A stretch of 64,000 nt of DNA from Euborellia annulipes (lineage: Eukaryota; Arthropoda; Insecta; Dermaptera; Anisolabididae). The notes beneath the pieces were generated by a model. That model saw nothing but the letters and a program-made list of their open reading frames with translations, ran no database searches and had not been told where the DNA came from. How positions within the stretch are numbered: position 1 is the first letter of the stretch; every line of letters begins with the position of its first letter. Shown piece after piece: positions 56,480 to 64,000 of the stretch. The position numbers and the translations under genes are program-made. The DNA lies in the NCBI GenBank assembly GCA_023213315.1, contig JAKCPI010003285.1:62001-126000 (forward strand), read 5' to 3'.

Positions 56480-57470
56480 ATAAAAATAGGTTGAAGTTTA
56501 AGCCACAGGACTCCGCAGTTTCCTTTCCATTAAAAGTTCGGCAGGACTTAATCCATTCTCTAAAGGTGTATTTCTTAAATTGAGAAGCATCTTATAAGGA
56601 TCTTCCAACTTCTCAAAATGATATTTCAAATTTTTAACTTGTGACTCTATAAATCCATTACTTTGTGGAAAATAAGAGCTTGATATTATCAATTTAAAAT
56701 TATAATCTCTAGCAAATTCCTCAAATTTATAATTCGCAAATTGTGTACCACAATCTGATCTGAGGACTTCTGGAACACCATGACGAGAGCAAAAATAGAC
56801 TTCATATGTGTTAAAATATTTTCTATAGAAATAGTATTTAGTTTTGCGACTTCAATAAACCTCGAAAAATAATAACACAATCAAATACCAATGACCTTTA
56901 GTCTTCAATAAATCCATCCCTATCATTTGCCAAGGCCTTTGAAGAAAATGACTAGGAAGTAAAGTTAAATTTAAGGATTGCGGTATGGGTTTCAAGTGAA
57001 CCATTTTGAACAATGGTTGTATTTATGAGAGTTTCACGAGGGTATTCTCGTGAAACTCACATAAATAGGAAGTAAAGGTTCTGGAAAAACCGTTCTGAAT
57101 CTCGCATATGAAACCCAACGTTCAATAACATCTTTTAATTGTGAAGAAATAAGAGGCCACCAAACACTTTGTTTAGCTAAGTCTCTACACATTTAGTTAT
57201 GCCCTGATGACCCTCATGAAGCTTATTTAAAATTTCAATTGTCATCGATACAGGAATTAAAATTAAAAACCCTTTAATAAAAGGCCATTTTGAAAAGAAA
57301 TATCAAAGCCATAATGCCAATACGGAAAAAAATACCTCAAGAGGCTTCGACTTTTCAGGCCAACCATATTTACAAAATTTAATAAGAAATTGACAAGTTT
57401 CATCTAGTTGAGTTTTATCTACAATTTCTTTAAAATTTCCATCCGATGCAGGAAAATTTGATTCAATAAA
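56480..57470 (-). pseudogene. Ty3/gypsy integrase relic
   Basis: The minus strand holds an integrase in order: a pre-integrase segment ('KFCKYGWPEK'), zinc-binding 'KLHEGHQGITKC' with both His (about 57,205-57,220), 'SVWWPLISSQLKDVIERW', then the catalytic core with Asp in 'WQMIGMDLL' (about 56,915), Asp in 'LRSDCGTQF' (about 56,755) and Glu in 'QSNGFIESQVKN' (about 56,650), ending 'NGLSPAELLMERKLRSP'. The DD35E triad is present but frames break near 57,185, 56,785 and elsewhere; the Cys pair of the zinc finger seems replaced. A small perfect hairpin (gagtttcacgag) interrupts at 57,027-57,056. Confidence 0.85.
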
Positions 57471-57559
57471 TTGTGTAGGGAATTCTAGTTTTACCTAAAT
57501 CGGCAAATAACTTTGGGAATGCACTAAAAGGATCTACATTATTTCCCTTAGAAAGGTTA

Positions 57560-57850
57560 AAAATTCTTTTAATCAACCCTAAATCCTCACTAGGTTTAAT
57601 ACTCAATAAAACCTTATCGGCACCTGAAACCACATTAAATTGAGTATTTCAGGTTTTATTTTTTATATTCAAGAGCACCTTGAACTACACCGGTAACTTT
57701 GAGTCGACAACCATTTGGCCCTGTGTTATCAGGAGTAAAATTTCTAAATTCAAATAAAACTTTTTAAATAAAACATATGGGAGTACACAAACGTGTGCAC
57801 CACTATCAATTCTAGCTATAATTTTTATTCCAGAAAATTTCAAATTAACA
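57560..57850 (-). pseudogene. Ty3/gypsy aspartic protease relic
   Basis: Directly after the Gag zinc knuckle, 'KIIARIDSGAHVCVLP' gives the retropepsin active site DSGA at about 57,791-57,808, followed across frameshifts by 'GADKVLLSIKPSEDLGL' and 'IKRIF'. This protease normally cleaves Gag-Pol. About 90 bp downstream the sequence is already pre-integrase, so reverse transcriptase and RNase H have been deleted. Confidence 0.75.
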
Positions 57851-57929
57851 AGCCATTTATTATCATTAGAAAAACATTCTACTTCACCAATAAAAATTTC
57901 TGATTGGTTTTCAATAGTATTAACTGATT

Positions 57930-58240
57930 TAAGAAGACAACATTTGGAAAAATGACCCTTATTTTTACAACCATAACAAACAGAGTTTCTGGCTGGACAC
58001 TGAGGCCTTGGATGCTTATCAGTATGAAATCTATATCATTCGAAGAAGTAAAATTTGAATTGAATTTATTCAAGACGAGTTGAAAATCGATGAGTTAAGC
58101 TTCGGTCAAATTAAAGGATTGAAGCACATTTTCAGCTTGAGAGCCCATAAGATATATCAAAGCAATGACTTGATCCTCTTCACTTTTCTGAGACATCCCA
58201 ATCGGGGTTAATCTCATCGGCGAAATCTCAAAAATCTGGC
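57930..58240 (-). pseudogene. Ty3/gypsy Gag C-terminal relic with zinc knuckle
   Basis: 'KSEEDQVIALIYLMGSQAE' and 'VLQSFNLTEA' (about 58,110-58,200) resemble the conserved Gag region of gypsy elements, then a stop, then 'VLNKFNSNFTSSND'. A CCHC knuckle 'CYGCKNKGHFSKC' (C-x2-C-x4-H-x4-C) is at about 57,945-57,985. In the family this domain binds the RNA genome. Frames are broken, and the 5' part of gag is not seen. Confidence 0.75.
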
Positions 58241-58249
58241 CTTCCAGTT

Positions 58250-58915
58250 AATATTTAGGAAAGGGAATTTGATAAACAGAATTATTAAAATTAAATATAC
58301 AAATTACAAATTAAGCACAAGGTTATTCGGTGAAATTTGGTATATACTCATTACACTAAAATTGTAGATTTCTATTAACTTTTGGAGTAAATACGTCACC
58401 TAGAAGTAGTACTTTACCTATTCTATACGAGAAAGTAAAAAAAGAGATCAGTTTATAATAAATTTTCTTTAACAAATGCCTCTAATTAATCAAAACAAAT
58501 AGTCTGGCCTATTTTAAAGAATAAATTTTATTTTTGTTGAAACTCATAAAATAAACGAAATCCCTACGATCGATTTATTGTAGAATTGGTCTATCTATTT
58601 AAGTAAAGTCGGTGATTGTTTTTTATTTGTATTATTTGACAATTTTTTTTTATTTTATTTAAATTCTTCTTATATTTAGGAAGTAATAAAAAGAGAAAAC
58701 TTCATTCCAAAAATATTAAATAGTGTATATTATTTTATAACTCCAAGTACAAGAGGGGAAATAATTTCTTTCTTCCGTGACTATTGAATTTGCTTATTTA
58801 GTGAAATTTAATTTTTTTTTTTATCTTTTGAAAAAATAAAAATAATTTAATAATAGAGTCGAAAAATAAATGTATGAATGTATTATATATGTAAAAAAAA
58901 AGAAACTTTATAAGG
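58250..58915. other. Non-coding AT-rich stretch
   Basis: No gene. 58,330-58,425 ('gtgaaatttggtatatac', 'aacttttggagtaaatac') matches 29,835-29,920 inside the large hAT element, revealing another dispersed repeat. Confidence 0.55.
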
Positions 58916-59220
58916 CGGGCTAAAAACAGCCGTCCATGTTTCCGGAAGCGGAAGTGTCCGACGCTTCCTTGACCCAAGTGGGAGGGCAAGTCATAAAATA
59001 TCTAGTTAAATTCTATATATATGTACAAGAAGTATATAACTACATAGTTGTTCTAATCGACCACAATGGCATCGAGTCGGGGTTTGCAGGGTGCAATGGG
59101 CTTTCTAAAACCCTCTTCATGAATATGGATTCATCCTCATTGTCTTGGACCAGAGCCTCAGGATCAGGCTATATAGTCTCCTAGGACAAGAGTTCGCCTC
59201 TTCCTACTTCCTAGAGGTCA
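58916..59220. other. GC-richer block with coding-like frames, unresolved
   Basis: On the plus strand an 82-codon frame runs 58,936-59,184; on the minus strand an open run includes 'VQDNEDESIFMKRVLESP', and another, from about 58,994, reads 'MTCPPTWVKEASDTS'. Composition and codon look differ from surroundings, but no frame has a recognised domain and splice sites are ambiguous. It may hold exons of an unseen gene or an old repeat. Confidence 0.25.
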
Positions 59221-59447
59221 ACTCACCAAATAATTGGGGGTTATCCTCAAATTAAAAATGTACAAGTATTTGAATTAAATCAATTCAAGATGAATACATT
59301 TTGTGTTACTGAAATTTAATTTTATTATGAATAACTAGCTATGTAAAAATCTCTAGTAATAATATAAAACTCTAAATCAGACCTAGCCAACCCAAAACGC
59401 TCCGGGGGGGCTCGAAAATAAAAACAGTTCGTCATTAATAAAATGCA

Positions 59448-59518
59448 ATCAAGAGTCGCGGGAGCGACTCGTCGCCGAGCAAGGAAAAAGCAAAAGAAAG
59501 CAAAGAAACTCTTAATAC
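59448..59518 (+). repeat. S65 repeat, copy 3
   Basis: Identical to copy 1 over 'agtcgcgggagcgactcg' and through the purine tract, ending 'aaactcttaat'; 'ccatttag' also follows in both. Confidence 0.8.
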
Positions 59519-59629
59519 CACCATTTAGATGACATTCCAATAGATGCCAATTGCCCAATGCATTTGCATGGACGAGTCGTCCCTTAGACGACGATTAGCT
59601 AGAAATATTTTTAATCCTTAATAAAAGAT

Positions 59630-60600
59630 AGGGACGTGAAAAAGTTTTTTTGAGAAACTTTTCTCTTTCTGGGCGAATCTCTCAAAAAGTTTTTAAGATA
59701 GGGAGGGAAATTTTTTTTATATAAAACTAGAATAAATAAGGATTATTTTTAGCACAAATTGAAAAAAAAATTCATGCCCCAAAAATACTGGCTAAGGCTC
59801 AAAGTTGAGATTCTTCCTGGAGGCTAAAAGTTACTCTTATTTTTCATTTTTTTTTTCTTCAATTTTCAAAATTTTAGACAAAGCTACAGGTTTCCCTGCT
59901 GGATTGATTTTCATGAAAATCAAATTACAAATAGATACTATCCAAAACCCGATACCTTTGATATAAAATTTCATTTTGTAGCAAAAGTGACTTTTTGAGA
60001 GGTATTCAAAATTTAAAATTTGTCCTATCTTTGACATGGTGAAAAGACAATTCTGACTATTTTGCACCCTGATGACGTCATGCCTGAACAAATCTTTTAG
60101 TATTAGTAATTTTCATCCCTTTTGAAATTAAATTTTTTAGGATAGATCCATTCAGATAGAAATAGACGTGATGAGAATAAGTGCTACCAACATAACAAAA
60201 ATAACAATCCTAAAATTTTATAAAATTTGGTCAAATCCTATTTTTATTATTTCGAATGGATAACAAACGATGTAATATATAATAATAAATACTGATGTAT
60301 GTAGAGTATGTAATTCGCTTCTGAAGATGACACATATGGTGTCGAAATACGTATAAAGTGTTAATATCAAATTAATATATTACTGAAACAGAAAACCTTG
60401 TGAATTTAATAATGTTTCAACTAGAGCCAACGGTTACCAGTTTGAAATTGATTAAATGATATTTAAATGTAATATTTCACAAAAAGAAGTGAAATCTCAG
60501 CCAAAAATATCGGAGTTGCCTCGCATTATTTCTGCCCAGAGTCGAGGTGAAATCAAAAAAATGCGCCTCGCTTTTCTACGTTATATAAAAGCGAGGGTTT
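59630..60600 (+). repeat. R2 repeat, left-arm copy with hammerhead insertion
   Basis: 59,630-60,273 and 60,453-60,600 match the left part and tip of the R2 arm at 23,845-24,717. About 110 bp of R2 are replaced by a roughly 180-bp segment (60,274-60,452) that carries the hammerhead motif. No opposite arm follows, so this is a single-arm R2 unit. Confidence 0.8.
60316..60360 (+). ncRNA. Hammerhead-ribozyme-like motif, compact
   Basis: Stem I CGCTT (60,316-20) pairs with AAGTG (60,356-60, one G-T). Core CTGAAGA (60,321-27), one spacer nt, stem II GACAC/GTGTC (perfect, loop atatg), GAA, stem III from the palindrome ATACGTAT, then A (site ATA, cleavage after 60,355). Two stem III pairs with an ACGT loop, or four in a dimer, are possible. 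It lies in DNA inserted into an R2 copy. Confidence 0.65.
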
Positions 60601-60604
60601 ATAA

Positions 60605-61283
60605 ACAAATTTATTAATTTAAATATATATAATTGCGGAAAGTTCAGACAGATGTCTCGCTCCCACTGACCAGCTATCTTGGAGTTTTGCAATCTTATAG
60701 GAGAGTCCAGGAGTTCAGGAAAAATATTCGGGTTTCCAAATAGAAATTTGATAAGGCTCAAAAATTTAGAAAGAATTTCCCTTATAATGAAAAATTAAAT
60801 TTCAAGCACGGCTCTCTTCTTGGGAGGGGTTTGCGCCTAGTCAAGAGAATTCGAGGACCACCCTCCAAATGCTCCTCGCCTTTCCTTAATCATTAATATA
60901 TATATTCATATCTGGCTTATTAAGAAATACCTCTCTCTTATCTTAAAATCATACAAAAAAATTTATCATGTATTTGTTAAAATAATATTTTTTTTCATGA
61001 AAAAAGGAATATTAATTATATAACCATTTTTATTATTTTTAATTTGGGAGATTAAATTATATTTGTTAAAATTAATTGGCCTTAATTTTCCATAATGAGG
61101 GATAGAATTCAATGATTTTCAATGAAAAGATTCTAGAAATTCAACAAATTTTTGAGACTACCCATTTGGCAATTTGAGTATTTTTCCTAGACTCTATAAA
61201 GGTGTAATTTCCAACGAGATATTGGTTAACAGATAGAGAGACGGATATTATATATAAAAATAAAAATAATAAAATAACTAAAA
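60605..61283. other. Non-coding stretch
   Basis: No gene seen; 60,800-60,890 is GC-moderate without motif. Confidence 0.55.
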
Positions 61284-61291
61284 CCCCCAGT

Positions 61292-61568
61292 CAAGGGCGG
61301 ATACAAGGGAGGGGGGGGCGTAAAGGGTGTAATTACCCCCCCCCCCCCGAGATTTGAAAAAAAAAATACTATTTTTTCGAAAAAAAAATTTATTTTTAAT
61401 GTAAAAATTTAAAAATTAATACTTAAAAATTTGTTTGTATTTATATTCTGGCAAACAAGTACAGAATGCGCCTTTAAATTGCCGAAATTAAGAAAAAATT
61501 GTGTGCTGTGCGACCAGTCACACCAGATTACCCCCTCCCCCCGAGAAACACCTCTGGATCCGCTCTTG
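61292..61568 (-). mobile_element. hAT-like MITE (CAAGGGCGG family), complete
   Basis: CAAGGGCGGATACAAGGG at the left and inverted CAAGAGCGGATCCAGAGG at the right, flanked by a perfect 8-bp CCCCCAGT (61,284-91; 61,569-76). It contains the 'gtcacaccagatta' palindrome half also found in R1, so R1 and this family share sequence. Confidence 0.88.
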
Positions 61569-61938
61569 CCCCCAGTTAGAAGTAAAATCCTCTGAAGGCT
61601 GTTGGCGCAGCTAGTTTAAATAATCATTATCATTACTATATATAAAGCGCTAGCGGCTAGCTTCCGTCTGTGCTGATCAGGACGCTGATTGGCTAGAGTT
61701 ACAGGAAGTGGATTGCGAGCTGGAAATTTAAAATTTAAGCCAGTGGTAAATTAATATTGCAGAGATATAAGGCTTCATGTTTTTGTAGAGACATGATCCA
61801 AGGGCGGATCCAGCGGTGTTTCTCGGGGGAGTAATCTGGTGTGACTGGTCACACAGCACCCATTTTTTTCTTAATTTCGGTAATTTAAAGGCGGATTCTG
61901 TACTTGTTTGCCAGAATATAAATACAAATCAAATTTTT

Positions 61939-62150
61939 TCTAATAACTTCTAATATTTATGTATATTTGCAATGTATATTTTATTTTTCTAAAATTAAAA
62001 ATTGTCGACCAGGTCCTGAGGAAGGGGGCGATTAGCACCCGAAACGTCGACGAGTAGAATGAGATAAAATTTCGTGTTTTATTTCTAATCCTGGCTGCCT
62101 ACCCATCACCAATACTATACACAGTCTCCAGCCAAAGAAAAATTTATCTT
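61939..62150 (+). mobile_element. 212-bp hammerhead-bearing insertion with 9-bp duplication
   Basis: The host MITE is split at CAAATTTTT, which occurs on both sides (61,930-38; 62,151-59), and the uninterrupted copy at 61,292 shows the empty site. The insert carries the hammerhead motif, then 'ttttatttctaatcctgg' and 'cacagtctccagcc'. A similar 'actactatttgcacagtcc' follows the ribozyme at 51,992 on its strand. No ORF; a retrozyme or Penelope terminal fragment are the candidates. Confidence 0.75.
62012..62051 (+). ncRNA. Hammerhead-ribozyme-like motif
   Basis: Core CTGAGGA (62,016-22), spacer A, stem II GGG/CCC plus GC/GC with one G-A mismatch, GAAAC (62,041-45), site GTC ending 62,048, stem I only GTC/GAC (62,013-15 with 62,049-51). 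The palindrome CGTCGACG could extend stem III between two molecules. Stem I is weaker than in the other copies. Confidence 0.5.
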
Positions 62151-62533
62151 CAAATTTTTAAGTATTAATATTTAAAATTTTACATTAAAAATAATTTTTT
62201 TTTTAAATCTCGGGGAGGAGGGGGGGGTAATTACCCTTTACCCCCCCTCCTCTTGTATCCGCCCTTGACATGTTCCCTTTCTCTTAAAAGAAATTTCGAG
62301 AAAATGTTTTTAGTTTATATAATAATTGTATGATGAGTTGAGATTAAGTCTCTGCAAGGCAAGCAGTGCTCTTTTTGGCTTCTGCTTTTTTCAATTATTG
62401 GATGGGCCAAATACACCCCAAGGGAAGAGAAATCAGAAGGCAATAATATTTTAGCTAATATTTTAATTTAAAAATAATAAATTAGAGGTCACCAATTTTC
62501 CAAATACAAATGTACAGGTTGATATGAATATAT

Positions 62534-62633
62534 TAGGGTCCGACCGAAACAAGATTTTCAGCCGAAACCGAATATTCGGCCTCAATCTTAGTTTCGGCCG
62601 AAACCGTAACCGAAATCAAATATTCGGTTCCTA
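62534..62633. mobile_element. 100-bp hAT-like MITE with perfect target duplication
   Basis: Begins TAGGGTCCGACCGAAAC and ends 'aatattcggttccta', flanked by exact GAATATAT (62,526-33; 62,634-41). Same family as 38,326-38,682 in reverse, without its internal A-rich segment, so this is probably the minimal form. Confidence 0.85.
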
Positions 62634-62641
62634 GAATATAT

Positions 62642-64000
62642 ATATTTTTAAATGGTTTTTGCAGTAAATTATTGATGTGAGATGGACTCAATTGCAGGCC
62701 ACTGAATATTTAATAAAATTAAAAAACTTGTAATTTTACGGAATTAAAATGAGTAAAGTTATCTCGTGGGAAACTTAGCTGGAGGCAGCTCAGGCCTTGT
62801 GGACCACAGTCGCCGGTCCAACGCTGGCTTCCTGAAGCTCTGATGACTTCCGTTAACCCCAACAATGGAATGCAGGACGAATAATAGATAAAAGTGGGGA
62901 CGTTTCCCAAATCGTGTTGGAAACGTGAAAATATCACAACTCTATCCAAATAAATATATTTTCCCAATGAATGGAGGGAAAAAGGCGGATAAAAATCATT
63001 CAAGTTGAATAAAAACCGTTTTGAAAGACGAAATAACAAAAATGGGATTTAAAAAAAAAATGCGATTAAAAAAAACCTGAAACAAGGTGAACAATAAGAA
63101 TTATAATAAATTCTCAAGGAATTTTTAAAATCAAATTAACCAAACTTACCCTCTTTAGGGTTTTCTTTACTTAAAATAAATGTATCCTTAGATAAGGATA
63201 TTCTTCACTGCTGGACCAAATTCAGATGAAGCGAGCTCAAAAAATAAAAGAAAAATCATCCTAATCCTAAGATGCGAGGCTGTGTGCCGGAAGTCGAGAG
63301 AGAAGAGAAATGACTTCCTGATTCGCAATATTCAAAATCGAGTAAGTCAATTTTTTCTGCGTTTTTTCAAGACTTTTGTGCTTCCTTATTCAAAAAATTT
63401 TATAAAAATTTTCCAAGCGAAGCAGAATTTAATTACCTAAATTGATTAATTAATCCAAAATTTTTAATTAAGAAAATTTTGTGAATTTTTATAAAATCTT
63501 TTTGTCAAAATTCCTTCGTTTCGTCTAAAGTCTCCCCCATTGTCCATTCGAAGGTCCCTCTTCGGTGAGAAGGTGTTAATATCAATGTCTGTTTCTTTCA
63601 GTTTTTATTTTCGCTTACTTAATTTTAAATTTTATCTATATTCAAATGGATATTGATAAAACAAATATTAATAGAATTCCAATAACAAAGAAATGAAGAG
63701 AAGAAGCCATAAAAAAAAGTCTCTGAGATTGAAACTCTCAACTGCTGAAAGGTTTAGGCTTTATTGACGTACGGCTATCATCAGTCAACTTGGAGAGTAT
63801 GAACTCAAATGTCAAAGCAAAAAGTCAATAGGTGTACGTTTAGAGAGAGTTGCAAATAGGATATTTACAAATGATACTTTATATATAGATAGACAATTCA
63901 AGAAAGTCATGTAAAATAGCAAGTTCGTACTCAGGGAAGGGTTCGTGAGGTATACCTAGTATATATTTTAATTCAAAATTTTCATTTGTCAGGACAATCC
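62642..64000. other. Mostly non-coding; two GC-balanced patches
   Basis: 62,750-62,890 lies in a 106-codon minus-strand frame (62,719-63,039) with no recognised domain. 63,280-63,345 has 'ccggaagtcgagagag' followed by a donor-like 'gtaagt' at about 63,340, as a first non-coding exon would. 63,735-63,800 is a decayed hammerhead-like segment on the minus strand (CTGATGA ... TACGTC). None is firm. Confidence 0.4.

Larger units (their letters stand above)
61799..62267 (+). mobile_element. hAT-like MITE (CAAGGGCGG family), interrupted
   Basis: CAAGGGCGGATCCAGCGG and its inverted partner end with 'gtatccgcccttg'; flanks ACATGATC and ACATGTTC agree at 7 of 8. Removing the insertion at 61,939-62,150 (and one duplicated 9-mer) leaves about 250 bp collinear with the copy at 61,292. 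Confidence 0.85.

Noticed and set aside
63735..63800. Minus-strand CTGATGATAGCC ... TACGTC as a hammerhead
   Set aside because: The GAAA half of the core is missing although outer 'actctc'/'gagagt' pairing exists; kept only as a decayed relative.
1..64000. CRISPR arrays, operons, riboswitches, rRNA genes
   Set aside because: Nothing resembles them; repeat spacing, composition and transposon content are those of a eukaryotic nuclear genome.

Overview
The window looks like repeat-dominated nuclear DNA from an AT-rich animal genome, most plausibly an invertebrate and possibly an arthropod. The evidence is about 70% A+T by eye, long A/T and G/C homopolymers, mariner-type transposase remains, hAT-like elements with 8-bp target duplications, tRNA-derived SINEs, non-LTR and Ty3/gypsy retrotransposon relics, and no operon-like coding. 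No complete host gene is visible. The only host-gene candidate is one 66-nt exon-like block at 37,522-37,587 on the minus strand. The species cannot be named from the sequence alone.

Layout. 1-8,500: AT-rich DNA, one copy of a dispersed repeat (called R1 here), a 44-bp-arm hairpin and three hAT-like elements with exact or 7/8 target duplications (4,334-5,549 with nested elements; 6,234-6,810; 7,402-7,618). 8,550-22,000: a mariner stub, SINE heads and tails, R1 copies, a TA-flanked mariner-type MITE, further hAT MITEs and a 1-kb inverted-repeat element. 22,100-28,100: R1 and R2 repeats, a 1.36-kb R2 foldback, a LINE endonuclease fragment and a hammerhead-ribozyme-like motif. 28,664-32,521: one 3.86-kb hAT-type element with perfect 15-bp ends and an 8-bp duplication; it holds a GC-rich 94-bp minisatellite, a SINE tail, an R1 copy and a nested 1.0-kb element with RSS-heptamer-like CACAGTG ends. 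33,000-44,500: a decayed mariner transposase, a CACTGTG-ended element, the candidate exon, a hAT MITE and a 5'-truncated LINE. 44,899-46,606: an inverted-repeat element carrying a 24-bp minisatellite with a 72-bp higher-order period. 48,669-49,383: an internally deleted mariner with intact ends. 49,700-55,000: hairpins, a foldback with a tRNA-like loop, hammerhead motifs and two hAT elements. 56,480-58,240: a Ty3/gypsy relic lacking reverse transcriptase and RNase H. 59,400-62,640: an R2 copy and hAT elements, two of them invaded by hammerhead-bearing sequence.

The observation most worth following is a set of four hammerhead-like motifs (26,227; 51,992; 60,316; 62,012) plus degenerate relatives. 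They share the CTGAnGA and GAAA core while the stem II sequences differ yet still pair, as expected for ribozymes kept under selection in Penelope-like or retrozyme-type retroelements. One lies in a 212-bp insertion flanked by a perfect 9-bp duplication, so it moved as a unit. The genes here do not work together as a pathway; the window records repeated waves of transposition and nesting.
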